Positions 21,354 to 33,900 of a stretch of 64,000 nt of DNA are shown in pieces. The notes below the pieces were generated by a model. It saw only the letters and a program-made list of their open reading frames with translations. It did no database searches and had not been told where the DNA came from. The stretch lies in contig CM051517.1 of assembly GCA_028015205.1 (NCBI GenBank), positions 56,481,455 through 56,545,454 of the forward strand, read 5' to 3'. Each line of letters begins with the position of its first letter. Positions within the stretch are counted from its first letter, which is position 1. The translations under genes and the position numbers were made by a program. The stretch is from Mytilisepta virgata (taxonomy: Eukaryota > Mollusca > Bivalvia > Mytilida > Mytilidae).

Positions 21354-22573
21354 ATTATTATCAAAAGTCTTTCATTGAAGTGCCACAAAATATAATACCC
21401 ATACACAAATGTATCAGTATCGTAAATGGAGAACTGTCTTGTAAAGAATTTACGAAGAGCTGCCCAAAAAAGTGTTCAGAAGATAATAATAATAAATATA
21501 TATTTCTCCTGACACCTTTGGATTTGAGAGGATAGAACTGGTTTTCCTTTCAATTCATAGAATGGCTTGTGGAAATATGTTTCTTATATAAGTGTTCCCT
21601 GAATTGGTGCATGTTTAAAGAATAAACTGATATTTCTAAAAATCAAGAAAATAAATCTTACTCCTCGACACACTCCGAAACATTCTTTCTGGGTCTGTTT
21701 ACTTCTTGCTTTAACTGAATAACTTCATTTTTCATTATTTCAATCTGTGTTTCCAATGCGGTTGACATTTTTATATTCTGATATATACGATCCAATAGAG
21801 TAAAACTTCAGTTCCTGGAAAATTCAACCTTCTGTTTTTTAATGTTCTTCTTATAAAGCGGGTAGAACTGCAGAACTTTCAACAACCTTCTGTCGTTCAA
21901 TCTGTCTCTCAAATACCTGGTAAAACTTGGGTCTCGAAATTATCTTCCGTTTTTTAGATATGTCCTATAATGCCGATCGTAACGTAAAGTCCTGGAACTA
22001 CCTGCTTTTTTCTGCTGTAAAAAAATACCCGAAACAACTTCCGGTCCTTGATAGCAAAAGTTTTCCTTTTCAGTCTTTTCCTAAATAGGGAGTTCTATCT
22101 CAGAGCCTGGTACAATTTTCTGTCGTATTACGTGCTCCTTAAGAACTACGAATAACTATCGTATGTTTTTATTCAACCGATTTCGTTTTTCTTCGCTGGC
22201 TATCTAATTTATATTAACCTATGTTTGAACACTATTTCATGAAGACTTTCTTTTTTACTTTCTCATAGAAAATATTTGTTTGCTTTTCCCATACATTTTT
22301 ATAAGAAATCAATTACGATCTGATATCTTTGGAACTTTTTTTTTAAATTTCAACAAGCATGAAAATATTAAACAATTCCAACGATCAATAAAACGAACGT
22401 ACAATGCAGAGAAAATGTATTTTTAACAATTTTCTTGTACAATAGCAAGAGAGCAAATTCAATACTGACAGTGAAATACGGGGTAACAAAGTTTGTCCCT
22501 TCAATATGGCAGGTTATCGTGTTTGATAATTCTTTTCAGGCAGTTAACGACACTAATTTTATTGCACAAGATA
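21354..22573. other. Intergenic; one weak minus-strand exon candidate at 21661-21768
   Basis: A 36-codon minus-strand frame starting MSTALETQIEIMKNEVIQLK looks like a short coiled coil and runs into a GTAAGAT donor. No following exon was found and the candidate is not supported further. The rest is AT-rich with nothing recognised. Confidence 0.25.
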
Positions 22574-22662
22574 TACGGAAGCCCATTTAGGACCTCTCAA
22601 AAATATAATGTGCTTTAGAATTCAAATTTATATTTTTGGTAGGTCCTAAATGGGCTTCCGTA
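22574..22662. repeat. 89-bp foldback
   Basis: TACGGAAGCCCATTTAGGAC at the left is the reverse complement of GTCCTAAATGGGCTTCCGTA at the right. About 45 bases of AT-rich loop lie between. Confidence 0.8.
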
Positions 22663-23044
22663 CGTACAAGATATGCCTGCATAATGCGTCCAATTATTTT
22701 TTTTTGTCTAATATGACAAAGAACGAAAATATTACAATAAATAAATTTTAAAAAATATGTAAATGCACCTAAAATGGTGATAATAAAATGCAAAAGAACT
22801 GAGCTATGTCACGTGTACTCGTGGTAGCAATAAAATTCTATTTTGATGAACAAGGTTATATTATTCGTATTTAGGTGTATAAAAATAATAGTTCAATGTC
22901 CGAAAAGATATGACCATATCGGGAAAGTGTCCATTTGAGAGTGACGAAGTTCAACTAACCATGGGGTTGATGTTTAAGAGATTGACCTTACATTGTTTTT
23001 ATTCTTCAGTTATACAAAACATATATACTTATTTACATTTGTTT

Positions 23045-23456
23045 CTCTCGCTAATAAGGGACGAGATCAAAAGTTCATTGTAGGATAAAAAACTTAATTC
23101 ACATAGTTTTTTCACTGACCCCCCCCCCCCCCCCTCCCCCCCCCCCCCCCCCCCCCACCTTCCACCCCCACCCCTCTTAACTTAATTTGGGAAAAATTGA
23201 TTGACCAATATGGGCATATGCTTTGAGAGTATACTTTTTGTATCATGGGTCCTGTTTTTCCTCAACAAAGTATGTTTGTTCTGTATATTGAATTGGACAT
23301 CACTTGAATCCGTATTTTACAATCCGAAAATCGATGTCGGATAACAAAATTTGCAGCTATTTTTACCCCTCCCCCACCTCCAAACTATTTGAATTAAGTT
23401 TTTTATCCTACATTGAACTTTTGGTCTCCTCCCTAAGCTACTGACTTTTAGCGAAA
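23045..23456. mobile_element. Foldback element around a long C-run
   Basis: The left arm contains GATCAAAAGTTCATTGTAGG and ATAAAAAACTTAATT. The right arm has their reverse complements (AATTAAGTTTTTTAT, CCTACATTGAACTTTTGGTC). The interior includes runs of C totalling about 40 bases at 23119-23157, where length errors are likely. It ends about 60 bp before Helitron copy 2. Confidence 0.7.
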
Positions 23457-23514
23457 TAAATTAAAAATCGCAAAAAAATATCAATGTGTTCATAAATCTA
23501 GGGTCTCTGTATAA

Positions 23515-24873
23515 TCTATAATACTAAATTTACGAATTAGCCGAATAGGCGGCACAACGCGTGGTTCAAAATAAACAATGTATGGTTCAGATTATAAAGG
23601 TTATTATCGGATTTGACAATCTGCATTTATAAATTTAAACTGCAGTTTTGTTTATGTGCAAATGGAATTTGTATGCACTTATCCGATATGAATTCTCCCA
23701 ACATATCCCTTAGAAGCTTCTCGAATGCATTATTTTAACACATTGATTTAAATAAACAAGTATTTACATATTTTAAATGTATTTTTGTTTGAAATTACGG
23801 GAGAAGAATAAAACAAATTAAAAACATTCTCCTTCGAATGGGATGTTTCCGCTTCATGTATTCAGGATTGTTTTTCTACAATAACGCAATTTCTCCTAAC
23901 TGTAAAGGTTATGAACTTTGAAGATTATGAAGAAGTAAGGTAAAGTTCAGAGAAATTCCTAACTTAGTTGTTTTTGGATTGCTCGGATGTTTACCTTGCA
24001 CAAAGTGATAATACCAACCATTATCTATTTTAACATTATTTGTCATGTGACCTGTCTAAATATATCTCTACCATACAATTCCCTAGATAAAAATATTTTT
24101 AACAAATGTTCATCTTTAGAATTAATGACGAAATTTATCTCGGATATCTTTATAAACGTGGACAGCACACGCAGCCACACACTAAAAATGCTTTTATCGT
24201 CTGATTATTGGATATATTTGTGAAATTAATCATCGCTTGCCCTGTCCATGACGACAATGAAACAATTGGAACAATTATTTTCCAAAAATATGCTCTACCT
24301 TACTCACGGCATCTTTTGAAAAATCCATCCGTCTCTAAGGAAATGTTTACATCTACAATTTCATTTTCATATTTATTCTGAAGGAAAAAGGTAATGCATT
24401 ATGAAATGTGTATTTAATGAAAGCTTTTCATCAAGTTCCAGTTCAGAATTAATTGTAACAATAAAAATATTGACAATTTATGTGGTTGTGTTTTCGTCAT
24501 AGATTTTGACTTTGAGGGAACCTTAAGGTTCATTTTGGTAATTCTACGTGGCACACAGTCTACTTCATCAGTGGATTCGGTAGTAACGAACAGCCATATG
24601 ACAATTGGGTCACGTTGACCTAAATTTCACGCTTCATTGACTTTGGTTAAAGTTTGCATTAACATCCATTGCTGGAATACTACAGTATATATAGACATGA
24701 AACTATCAGTTGATACCACCTACTTGACAGGAAAGTTTATAGGAAGCCTGCCACAACATCCATATTGAGTTCCTGTTCCATGAATGACATGGCCGTAATA
24801 ACTTTTTAAAGTCAATATGGCCAACAACAAAAAAATGCTTATTTTCCCGCGCTCGCGCGGGTTCAATGTCTAG
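23515..24873 (+). mobile_element. Non-autonomous Helitron, copy 2
   Basis: It has the same ends as copy 1: TCTATAATACTAAATTTACG at the 5' end, hairpin CCCGCGCTCGCGCGGG (24846-24861) and terminal CTAG. It is inserted between A (23514) and T (24874). It differs from copy 1 by scattered substitutions and small indels and is 13 bp shorter. Confidence 0.88.
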
Positions 24874-26290
24874 TATAAAGTATATATACACATCATAACA
24901 CATGTATACATTTGTTTGTCATTTAGAATTTTTTTATTGGTACTTTTTAAGATTTCGAACATCTATCAGAAGGTTAAAATAAAACTTATTTTCATGTTGC
25001 CACCAGCAATTATTTTTTACGTTTCATGACAGCAATAACCAGATACTGTTTCTAATTTTAATTTCCATACTATTCTTACTTGAGGCCATCAGTTTATATA
25101 TTGGTCCTTTGTTTTGGACTTGAATAACATTTTTTGTTGAAGCCTTTAAAGTTCCTTAAAATTGTAAGAAATTTTGAGCCATAGAAGTTTTTCAACCATA
25201 TCTGCATAATTGTATTATTGGGTGGTTATTAGTTCGAAAAGTGAACACAGGTCTAGTTTATATCGGAATTGAAAAATCACGTTGTACAGCAAGGGACATG
25301 ACTTCAACCGCCAATAACATGAGCATAACTATTGAGCTCTACGTAGCAACAGGTGTAATTCTTAGTCTTCACACAGCAAGGAACTAGGACTCTGAATCTC
25401 GTTAGACCCCAACGTAAATCACAGCAGTAAAAGACAGACCTTGTAAATTCTGGATAACGAAGGACATATCTATCTCCAGTCTCCACACGGCACTTAGTTA
25501 ACTCGAAACCTCTACTTTGCAATCGACGTTACTATAAAACATTTCAAAGAAATGGTTGTAACCATCAGAAAATCCTGACAGGAAGGAGCAAATCATAAAC
25601 TTCAGCGTGCCCAAAAGCACTATCCATAACTATGCACATAGAGTATGCATGTCCAAACACTTGCCTAGTATGGGCATAACTTCAAACTTTTTTTTACAGC
25701 AAGAGGACAAACTCTATGAACTTTTACATAGAAAGGTACATGATTCAAAATATCCGTATTAGTCCTTGATCTCTGGAAATATAGAGGCATAGCTTCAAAT
25801 ACTGCACAGCTGGGGACAGAAATATACCTCTGTAGCAATTAATACATTTCAAAACCTATTTAAAACAATAGGTACTATATCAAACATTTGCACATGAGCG
25901 GACATTACTCTTTTAGCATTTGCACAGGTAACGAAGGGGTACAAGTGTCTGTTGAACAGCAAACTGATCTTTTATGACTTCTATATTAAAATGGACAATG
26001 TTATAGATAGATGTGCAATAAGGTTTCAAAATTTTCATTTTGGTCAAATTTTCAAACAAGGGCTGCAAATTGGGATAATTCTTGTTCAAATATTTGAAGA
26101 AGTACAATGTATATACTGAGAGAGAGAAGTGTAGATATAACACCAATGTCTGACAGCAGCATCTAATATTTATCACTCATCTGTATCCTTTCAATGCATA
26201 GACTGAACATTATCAACTTGCATAGGCAATAAGTATTTTCCAATGATTGCTTTCATCTGTCTTCAACTTGCAGTAAGGTGAAGATTAATA
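24874..26290. other. Intergenic with a possible very degenerate minisatellite
   Basis: Phrases like CACAGCAAGGGACATRACT recur irregularly near 25286, 25373, 25697, 25805 and 25888 on the plus strand. This may be an old tandem repeat. No gene was recognised. Confidence 0.3.
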
Positions 26291-26450
26291 GACTCTTACA
26301 CAAGTTCAAAGTCACGACTCGGAAATATTCAACGGGTTTTTAAAATTCACGTCTTTCACTGGCTGAGTGCAGCAGAACGCAGGAAAAATGCTGAATTTTA
26401 AAAACTCACTGAAGATTTTCCAGTTCTTCACTTTTGAACGAGTATAAGTA
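26291..26450. mobile_element. Palindromic MITE family P, copy 1
   Basis: ACTCTTACACAAGTTCAAAG pairs with CTTTTGAACGAGTATAAGT, and GGGTTTTTAAAATTCA pairs with TGAATTTTAAAAACTC further in. It is related in sequence to 38143-38314. Confidence 0.75.
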
Positions 26451-27460
26451 CCTATTTCTTCTGTAAATACTTGATTTTTAGGTTTCCTGTACCTAGGTGA
26501 CTTTGTTGAGCACAGTCGACGAAGTTAAATAACTTTATGCCTGATTGGTCAAAAGGTATGACAAAAGAATTCTGACTGGACGTCATAAAAGTCGGCGATC
26601 GATGCACGTGCAATGATCTTCCATGGGTCATCTCCCCCTGAAAACGACCATTTATGGAAGATGTTCAGTCCATTTTGTTTTGGACAGATAACAGCACTAA
26701 TATCTTGTTTTCTTTATTCATATTAATTATCAGATATCAGAATATACCAACACCACGTCTATTCTTTCTGTTAGACAAGACATTTGTATGCATGAGAAAG
26801 TTAATTCACTGATAAGTAATTATTTATTTGTAAAAAAAATATTCAAAAATTACTTTATACATTCATCACACATACATTAACGCAAAAGCCATTTTCCCCA
26901 TAATTTAAGTAAATAATCAACACAATGTACAAAATCATGTTTGTTTTTTTTTTAAATCAAACTTAAAAAAAAAATTCCTGATAAATATAGATAAAAAGTA
27001 GTTAAATTATATATGAAAGACCGTTTTTCCACTTTTGCCTAAAATACTGCTGATACACATAATTTGATAAAAAAAATCAATTAAAAAAAATGATGCTGAG
27101 ACTCATTCGGGGCCATTTAATGTTATATATATTTGAGGTTTTTGCGCAAAGCAAAAGACTTTCAGATCGGAGGTAAACAGGAGATTCATTTTGGATTGAA
27201 GGCTATAAATGGACAAAATTACAAAACATTTTCTGACAAAATTTTCATCGTTCCCTGTACTGACCTAAAGTAATTATAAATTTTTATTTCATTTTTCATG
27301 TTTCTTAATTTAATATAAAATGCTGGTCCCCATTTCAAAAACATTTATCTGACTAAAATTGAGATTGCTTCCATCAATTCAATATAAAAAAAACATTGAA
27401 TCACAGAAATCTAATCAAAGTGGTATGAATAGTTAAGAAATAGGAGCCCAGCAGCACTTT
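26451..27460. other. Intergenic, nothing recognised
   Basis: AT-rich sequence downstream of the large minus-strand gene. No supported feature. Confidence 0.4.
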
Positions 27461-27637
27461 TCACAAAAAATCTTAAGAGTCAAATTACTTAACATACAGA
27501 TATAGTATAACTTAACTTACACATATAGTATAACTTAACTTACACATATAGTATAACTTAACTTACACATATAGTATAACTTAACTTACACATATAGTAT
27601 AACTTATGAGTGATTTTACTCTTAAGGTATTTTGTGA
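27461..27637. mobile_element. MITE with an internal 23-bp minisatellite
   Basis: TCACAAAAAATCTTAAGAGT at the left pairs with ACTCTTAAGGTATTTTGTGA at the right. The interior is about five copies of a 23-bp unit containing CTTAACTTACACATATAG, with identical spacing (27511, 27534, 27557 and on). Confidence 0.8.
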
Positions 27638-27800
27638 ATGTTTAAATCACCATATGTTGTTAATGAGTTACAAATTTGCCATTTAGTAATTACATTTTTT
27701 AAATTTACTCTATAAGAATCAACAGTTTTCATACTCTGACATTTCCTGTGAAATAATGACACATTTTATCATAAAATATTCATTTTTCATATTTTATTTT

Positions 27801-27909
27801 TTATGTTTTTACATCATCATTGTATGTCTGATTATTGTAAATTTCAGCCATGTCTGATTTTCCTTCATTTACGAGATATTCTCCTTTTTCTTTAGGTGAC
27901 CTCTTTGAT
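27801..27909 (-). CDS. Exon 24: cytoplasmic tail and stop
   Basis: 109 bases from TTTTTCAG to TAA (27803-27801). It encodes a short tail with SKRSPKEKGEYLVNEGKSDM and NNQTYNDDVKT. Two tyrosines (EYLV, NQTY) could be phosphorylated, but no strict signalling motif is present. An AATAAA overlaps 27798-27793, close to the stop. Confidence 0.82.
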
Positions 27910-30900
27910 CTGAAAAATACACAATAGATCAGTGATATTTCATTTAAAAAAATTGTTAGTTACCACTTCAGCAGCAATTTGATTGTATTATTAAAAGCCT
28001 GAATATCTGGAGAAAACACAGCAAAACTGAAAACTCTTTATCAATTAAGGGTCAAATAGATCTTGCATGAAGCCAGGACTGGTTTAAACTCAAAGCCTTA
28101 GTTTTGAAGCTCCAGTGACTATAAGTGTAACAAACACCAATCCATACAATTTGACAATAGATACCACAAAACAAAATTTACTAATTTCAGCTTTGTTCAG
28201 TGAAAGTCATGTTTGTCACTGAGCAGAATGATTTTATTTTGTAAACAATGAATTGAAACCTATACTCTGACAAAATGTAAAAGAAACATCTTCACTTAGA
28301 CTTGACTGAATCTGATAAATGGTTATTTTCATGAATTTAACATTTTTTGGAGAGGGTAGAGAAGGAGAAATATATTTCATTTACTGATGTTCTATTTGAG
28401 TCATCTTACCTCAGAAGTTTGAACTATAAGGCAAGTGATTGAGTTTTGAAAACAAAACAAACTTAGTTCGTAAACTTGTTGCATTAATAAATATCTTCAT
28501 TATCGACGTTTGTTGAAGATTCGCTATAATATGTGGACGTAATAATTTCTAAATTAACAATACTGCTCTTTCAGGATTTAAGATACAAATATACCTTGTA
28601 TATCTGAAATTTTGCAAGAGTTCTATAAGTATAGTATAATTCTGTACTTTAAGAGATCTACTGGACTTTTGTTTTTGTGATAAAATTCACATATGTTTAT
28701 TTTTTCAAATTTTCAATTTTTGAAAATCATAATCAATTATTTAAAAAAAAAATGTAAAAATCATGTTTTGGTCTTTTTGTCAGATTTTCGGAATCCTCTG
28801 GTTTTATCCATTTCTTAAACATGAAATTTTTTGCCCATGAACCCCCACTTTTTCTTTTCTAATTCAATCATATATACCTTAAAATGGTATTTGACAAAAT
28901 TTTATCCTTTTTATTTTTTCATACATCTTTGAGAGACTGAAGTTGTCAATGCAAAGACAATGAAAAATCCAGAGAAAACCCATTTCCTGCAAATTTTCAA
29001 GGCCTTATAGCTCTAAAATGAGCACATGAACCTATATATTTTTCTTCCTTATTTGTTTACTATTCATATGTTCTCTCAAATTAAAACACCTATTTCAAAT
29101 CCTATTTATTTCCTATTAGACCAGCGATCATCCTTAAATTGATAAATTTTTTTAAGTAAATTCAATAAAACATACAACTACTAAGAATTACCTCATTTTA
29201 CAGTTATACATCAGTGACACTAAGGTTATAAATGATAATATTCCTATCACGACAGCCAATATGGTGACTGTTTTATCACTGTCCTCTTTATCTCCTGATC
29301 CAACTTTCTCGAACTCCGTTTCACTGCTGCATTTGCATGAAGTATCTGAAAATACGGAAAAAATTGAAGTACGCTCTAATTATATTATAAAGATATTTTG
29401 TTCTTAGGAAACAAAACGTTTGGAAAGAAAAAATATTTAAAATGAGTCTGCAGTTTTCACCTCAGACTTTATTTTTTACCTCAAAATGTGCTTAATGATA
29501 TATAATATCATTATGGGTGATCTTAAAAGCAAACACTGCTATATTTTGTGAATATATTGATGTTTTTGTAAAAAAAAAATAAGCGATAATGTCCAAGTGA
29601 TATTAACACAACAGAAGTTTGCTCCACTCTGCAGGAACAAAGTTTTACAGAATAAAAATTTTGATGAAAAGATTTAAAAACTGTTCAAAATATTGATGCT
29701 GGTGAAAAAAATTAAACTTAAATTGAACTGAATCATAAAGCCAGAAAAATCTATATCATATAGCCAATATCTACATGTATAGGCTTTTCCCAAAATTCCA
29801 CTAACCTGCACTCATTGTCCATTTGTTTACATTGTTAGATGGATCACATACTCTACATTTGTCATCAGACTTCTTCTCATCCAATCCATAACATATTCCA
29901 TTAATCAAACATGTGTTCTTCTGTAAGAAAAAAACAATAGATCTATGAGACCAAATAAACAAGATTGCTATAGAATAGCCAATTTCCCCACCAATAATAG
30001 TAAAATAACATAAATAACAAATAAAATGTTAATGAAGTAAACTCATACTAAGACTATGCTGATCTAAAACTTAGTTTTGTTCCAATTGCCACAGTGGTTT
30101 CAGAGGAGAAGAACTTTAAAGGAAAGTTTACGACGAGGACGGACGGAAGTGATGGCAATAGTGACAGAATGCTGATCTTAACCTTTGACATAAATTTTGT
30201 TAAAATATGTTGAGAAATGCAGACATGAGAGCATTTACAAAGTCAATGTTCCATATTCTTATGTCCAAAGGGGAATAACTTAAAGGAAATTAATTTGTCA
30301 GTGCTGATTTTTGAACTTGTCTGAGAGAATGCTGATCTTAATCTTTGACATACAATTTGTTAACATTTGCCAAGAAATGTAGACTTGAGAGTGCTTAAAA
30401 ACAAAGTCATTTTCAATATTTTTACTGCTGTCTATATGTACATGTAGCCATAGAAGAGATTCACCTTGTATTATATACTAATCCAGGTCTAAAATAATAT
30501 GCCTTTGGGAGTGGAGATTTTGTTCAATTTTAGACAACAACAAGGATTTAACGATGTTTCACACTGACTAAGCAGATTGATTTTTAAACTAGAAATACTG
30601 TGAGCAAAGCTCACTACTTGATACCCCTGCCTTACATAAGATAAATGAAAGGAAATGTCAATATTGTGGATAGGAAAACTCCAACAGCAGTGAGATGAAA
30701 TTTTTAAAAAGCTGTGAGTAATGCTCACTTAATGATACCCCTACTTGTAAGATAAAAGACAGCCTCTTTATATTGCTATGGAAAACCCAAAAAGTTGGTC
30801 AGATCAAAATCTAAAATAAGAGGTGCACTATGGCATCATGTGATAAAGATTCTCTGAAAGTCTCATGGAATTCCCTTTAGTGGTCTAGGAGGAGTTGCGG

Positions 30901-33900
30901 ATGGCATACTGGTACCCCCTATCACAAGGAATGGCAAGGTCCATGTTTTGGTATGGAAAACCCCAAATGTTGGTCAGATCAAAATCTAAAACAGGAGGTG
31001 CACTATAGCATTATGTAAAGAAGATTCTCTTAAAGTTTCATCAAATTCCATTCAAAGGTTTAGGAGGAGTTGCGGATGGCATACTGGAACCCCCTATCAC
31101 AATGAATGGAAAAGTCCATGTGTTGGTATGCAGGGAAACCCCAAATGTTGGTCGGATCAAAATCTAAAATAGGAGGTGCACTACAGCATCATGTAATAAA
31201 GATCCTCTGAAAGTTTCATCAAGTTCCATTCAGTGGTTTAAGAGGGGCTGCGGATGGCATCATGGTACCCCTATCACAACAAATGTCAAAGTCTATGTTT
31301 TGGTATGGGTAATCCCAAATATTCATCAGATCAAAATCTAAAATAGGAGGTGCACTTTGGCATCATGTAATAAAGATCCTCTGAAAGTTTCAGCAAATTC
31401 CATACAGTGGTTTAGGAGGAGTTGCGGATGGCATCATGGTACCCCCTATCACACTGAAAGTCAAAGTCCATGTTTTTCTATGGAAAACCCCAAAAATTGG
31501 TCCAATCAAATTCTAAAATAGGAGGTGCATAATGCCATCATGGGATGAAGATTCTCTGTATGTTTCATCAAATTCCATTCAGTAGTTTAGGAGGAGTTGC
31601 GGATACAAAGGTCGGACAAATGGACAGACGGACAAACGGACGGTACAACGGAAGGACGGACTCAACGAATACTATATACCCCACTTTTTTCAAAAGCAGG
31701 GTATAATAAAAATTTGCATCCACAAAGTGTTCTTGTAGTGTCACATGCACAAAAAAATTAAAGTCCCATAACTCCTGTAAAATTTGACAAATCAAAATTG
31801 CATTGTGATAGGATCAAGTGCATGTGGTAACTAACAATCTTACAAAAATTGAACGAAATCCGATCAGCGGTCTCAGAGTAGTTGCGTCTACAAAGTGTTC
31901 CTATAGTGACGAATGCAGAAAAAAAAGTTATCAAGTCCCATTACTTCCGTAAAATTTGTTGAATCAAAATGGCAGTGCAATAGGATCAAGTACAAAAGGT
32001 TACTAACAATCCGACAAAATTTGAATGAAATCTAATCAGCGGTCTCAGAGGAGTTGCAAAGACAAATAACCGTGAGGGATGGACAGACGCACGGACACAG
32101 ACCATTACTAGGTCCCTCCATCGTGTTGCGGCGGGGGACAATTTGGACTTGCATTTTAATCTTTCATTAGTAATACACTATTAAGACATGTACTGAAATT
32201 GGCAGACAAATTGGCAATCATCTCAAATAACAAATTGTCATAACAAATAAAATAAAATATTATCAAACCTTACCTTCTTTTTATACTCAACAGCTGGTAA
32301 AGTTTTCCCTGTCTCTACACAGTCATAACACAAAGAATCATATACTGTATGTAGGTACCAGTCTGTACTGTATTTCTGCCCATTATTACTGACTGCTACA
32401 AAAACTCCATCTTTTACCTCTGGTAAAGTGCAGGTTACCTGATTTATACTGACATATTCTGCTGACACCTGTCTTCTTAATTCTGATGGCTTTTGCAAAG
32501 ACATCCCCTGAGAAAATTTTAATAAACCACCAAATCAAATAATTGCGTTTACACAGGCGTTTCCCCATAAATCATTTGGAAAACAAAGTCTGCCACTTCA
32601 CCACATTAAGTACAGTTCTTATCTTATTGTTACATTTTCATGAAATTTGAAATATAAATCTCATTTTAAGTTTTAATAACTTGACTTTCGGAGATATTAT
32701 AATCAAGATTAATTAAAGCAGACTTTAAGTAGACTCTCAACGTACAGAAAAATGCTTATTTAATTGGATAAAATCTAATTTCCTGCACAAATGGGAGATA
32801 ACTCTATTCTTCCAGTAGTTTATTGACTGGGTATGTGGAGAATACCAAGATTGTTATCAGCAAGGAACCAAAAAATGGTTACTATATACTTCAGCTGGAA
32901 ATACAAATAGCACATGATGAGTTCATCCATCAAGAATTTATATCATGATCAAGTTGTAGTGTGTCATAAAAACTTTGTCGGAGCCTCGGTGGCCGAGTGG
33001 TCTAGGTAGTTCGTCATGACTACTAATGATCACTAGCCTGTCAACGCTGAGGTTGTGAGTTCGAATCTCACCTGTGGCGGGGTGTGTTCGACTCGCTCTT
33101 AATTGACAAGGATTGCCAATTTTCCTACCGAAGGTCGGTGGTTCTCTCCGGGTACTCCGGCTTCCTCCACCAATAAAAACTGGCCGCCGCGAAATAGCCA
33201 AATGTGCTGAAAACGGCGTAAAACCCCAACTAAACAAACAAAACTTTGTCTGAGAGAGTTGCGATGCATCATCTGATGATTTGTGTATATTAACACAGAC
33301 TGGATGAGAATGAACAATGATATTTGAAAGACCTAAATGTATAAATAAACATTTTATCTTATAAAGAAACAGCAGGAAAAATTCTGAAAAGCTCAACTGA
33401 GTGACTCTGCCCGTAAAACAGGGATATTTTGGAAGCATCCTCACCCACATGAGCTATGAAAGTAAACAATCAAAAGCCACAGTGTAATGTTTAATCAACC
33501 TTAACTGAGGTGCACATAGATTAAATCCTCAGGGTTTTCCATGGGAACTACCGGTATTTAAAGTCAAATTCAAAAAATCATTCAACCCGAGTGATAAAAT
33601 TTCTTCCTGACAAAACCTATTCAAAAAAAAATTTGAATTCTATATATAAATTTCATGTAGGTTTTGATTTTAAAAGTCGACAATATAACTTTTAAGTTTC
33701 ATTATGGATGTCAAAGATAAAATCTGCATTGTAGTGGCATAATATCTCCTATAGTACTGCAGAGGTAAATAGTTGTAGAAACTATTGCATGCTCACTAGT
33801 TTATGATTTTAAAACAACAACATATTTACATATTTTTCTACAGGTAATAAGTCACTGAAGTATAATAATACAATATTATTACCACTGCAAATTCATAGTG

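Larger units (their letters stand above)
29921..32273. other. Intron 21 packed with repeat elements
   Basis: The intron between exons 21 and 22 holds the minisatellite elements listed at 30600 and 31706. Nothing else was recognised. Confidence 0.6.

Noticed and set aside
32980..33075. A tRNA gene
   Set aside because: A and B boxes are present but the sequence does not close into a standard cloverleaf acceptor stem. It is the head of a 260-bp repeat present four times with target duplications.
32938..33450. 170-codon minus-strand frame
   Set aside because: It spans the family-A SINE and its flanks; no relation to neighbouring exons.
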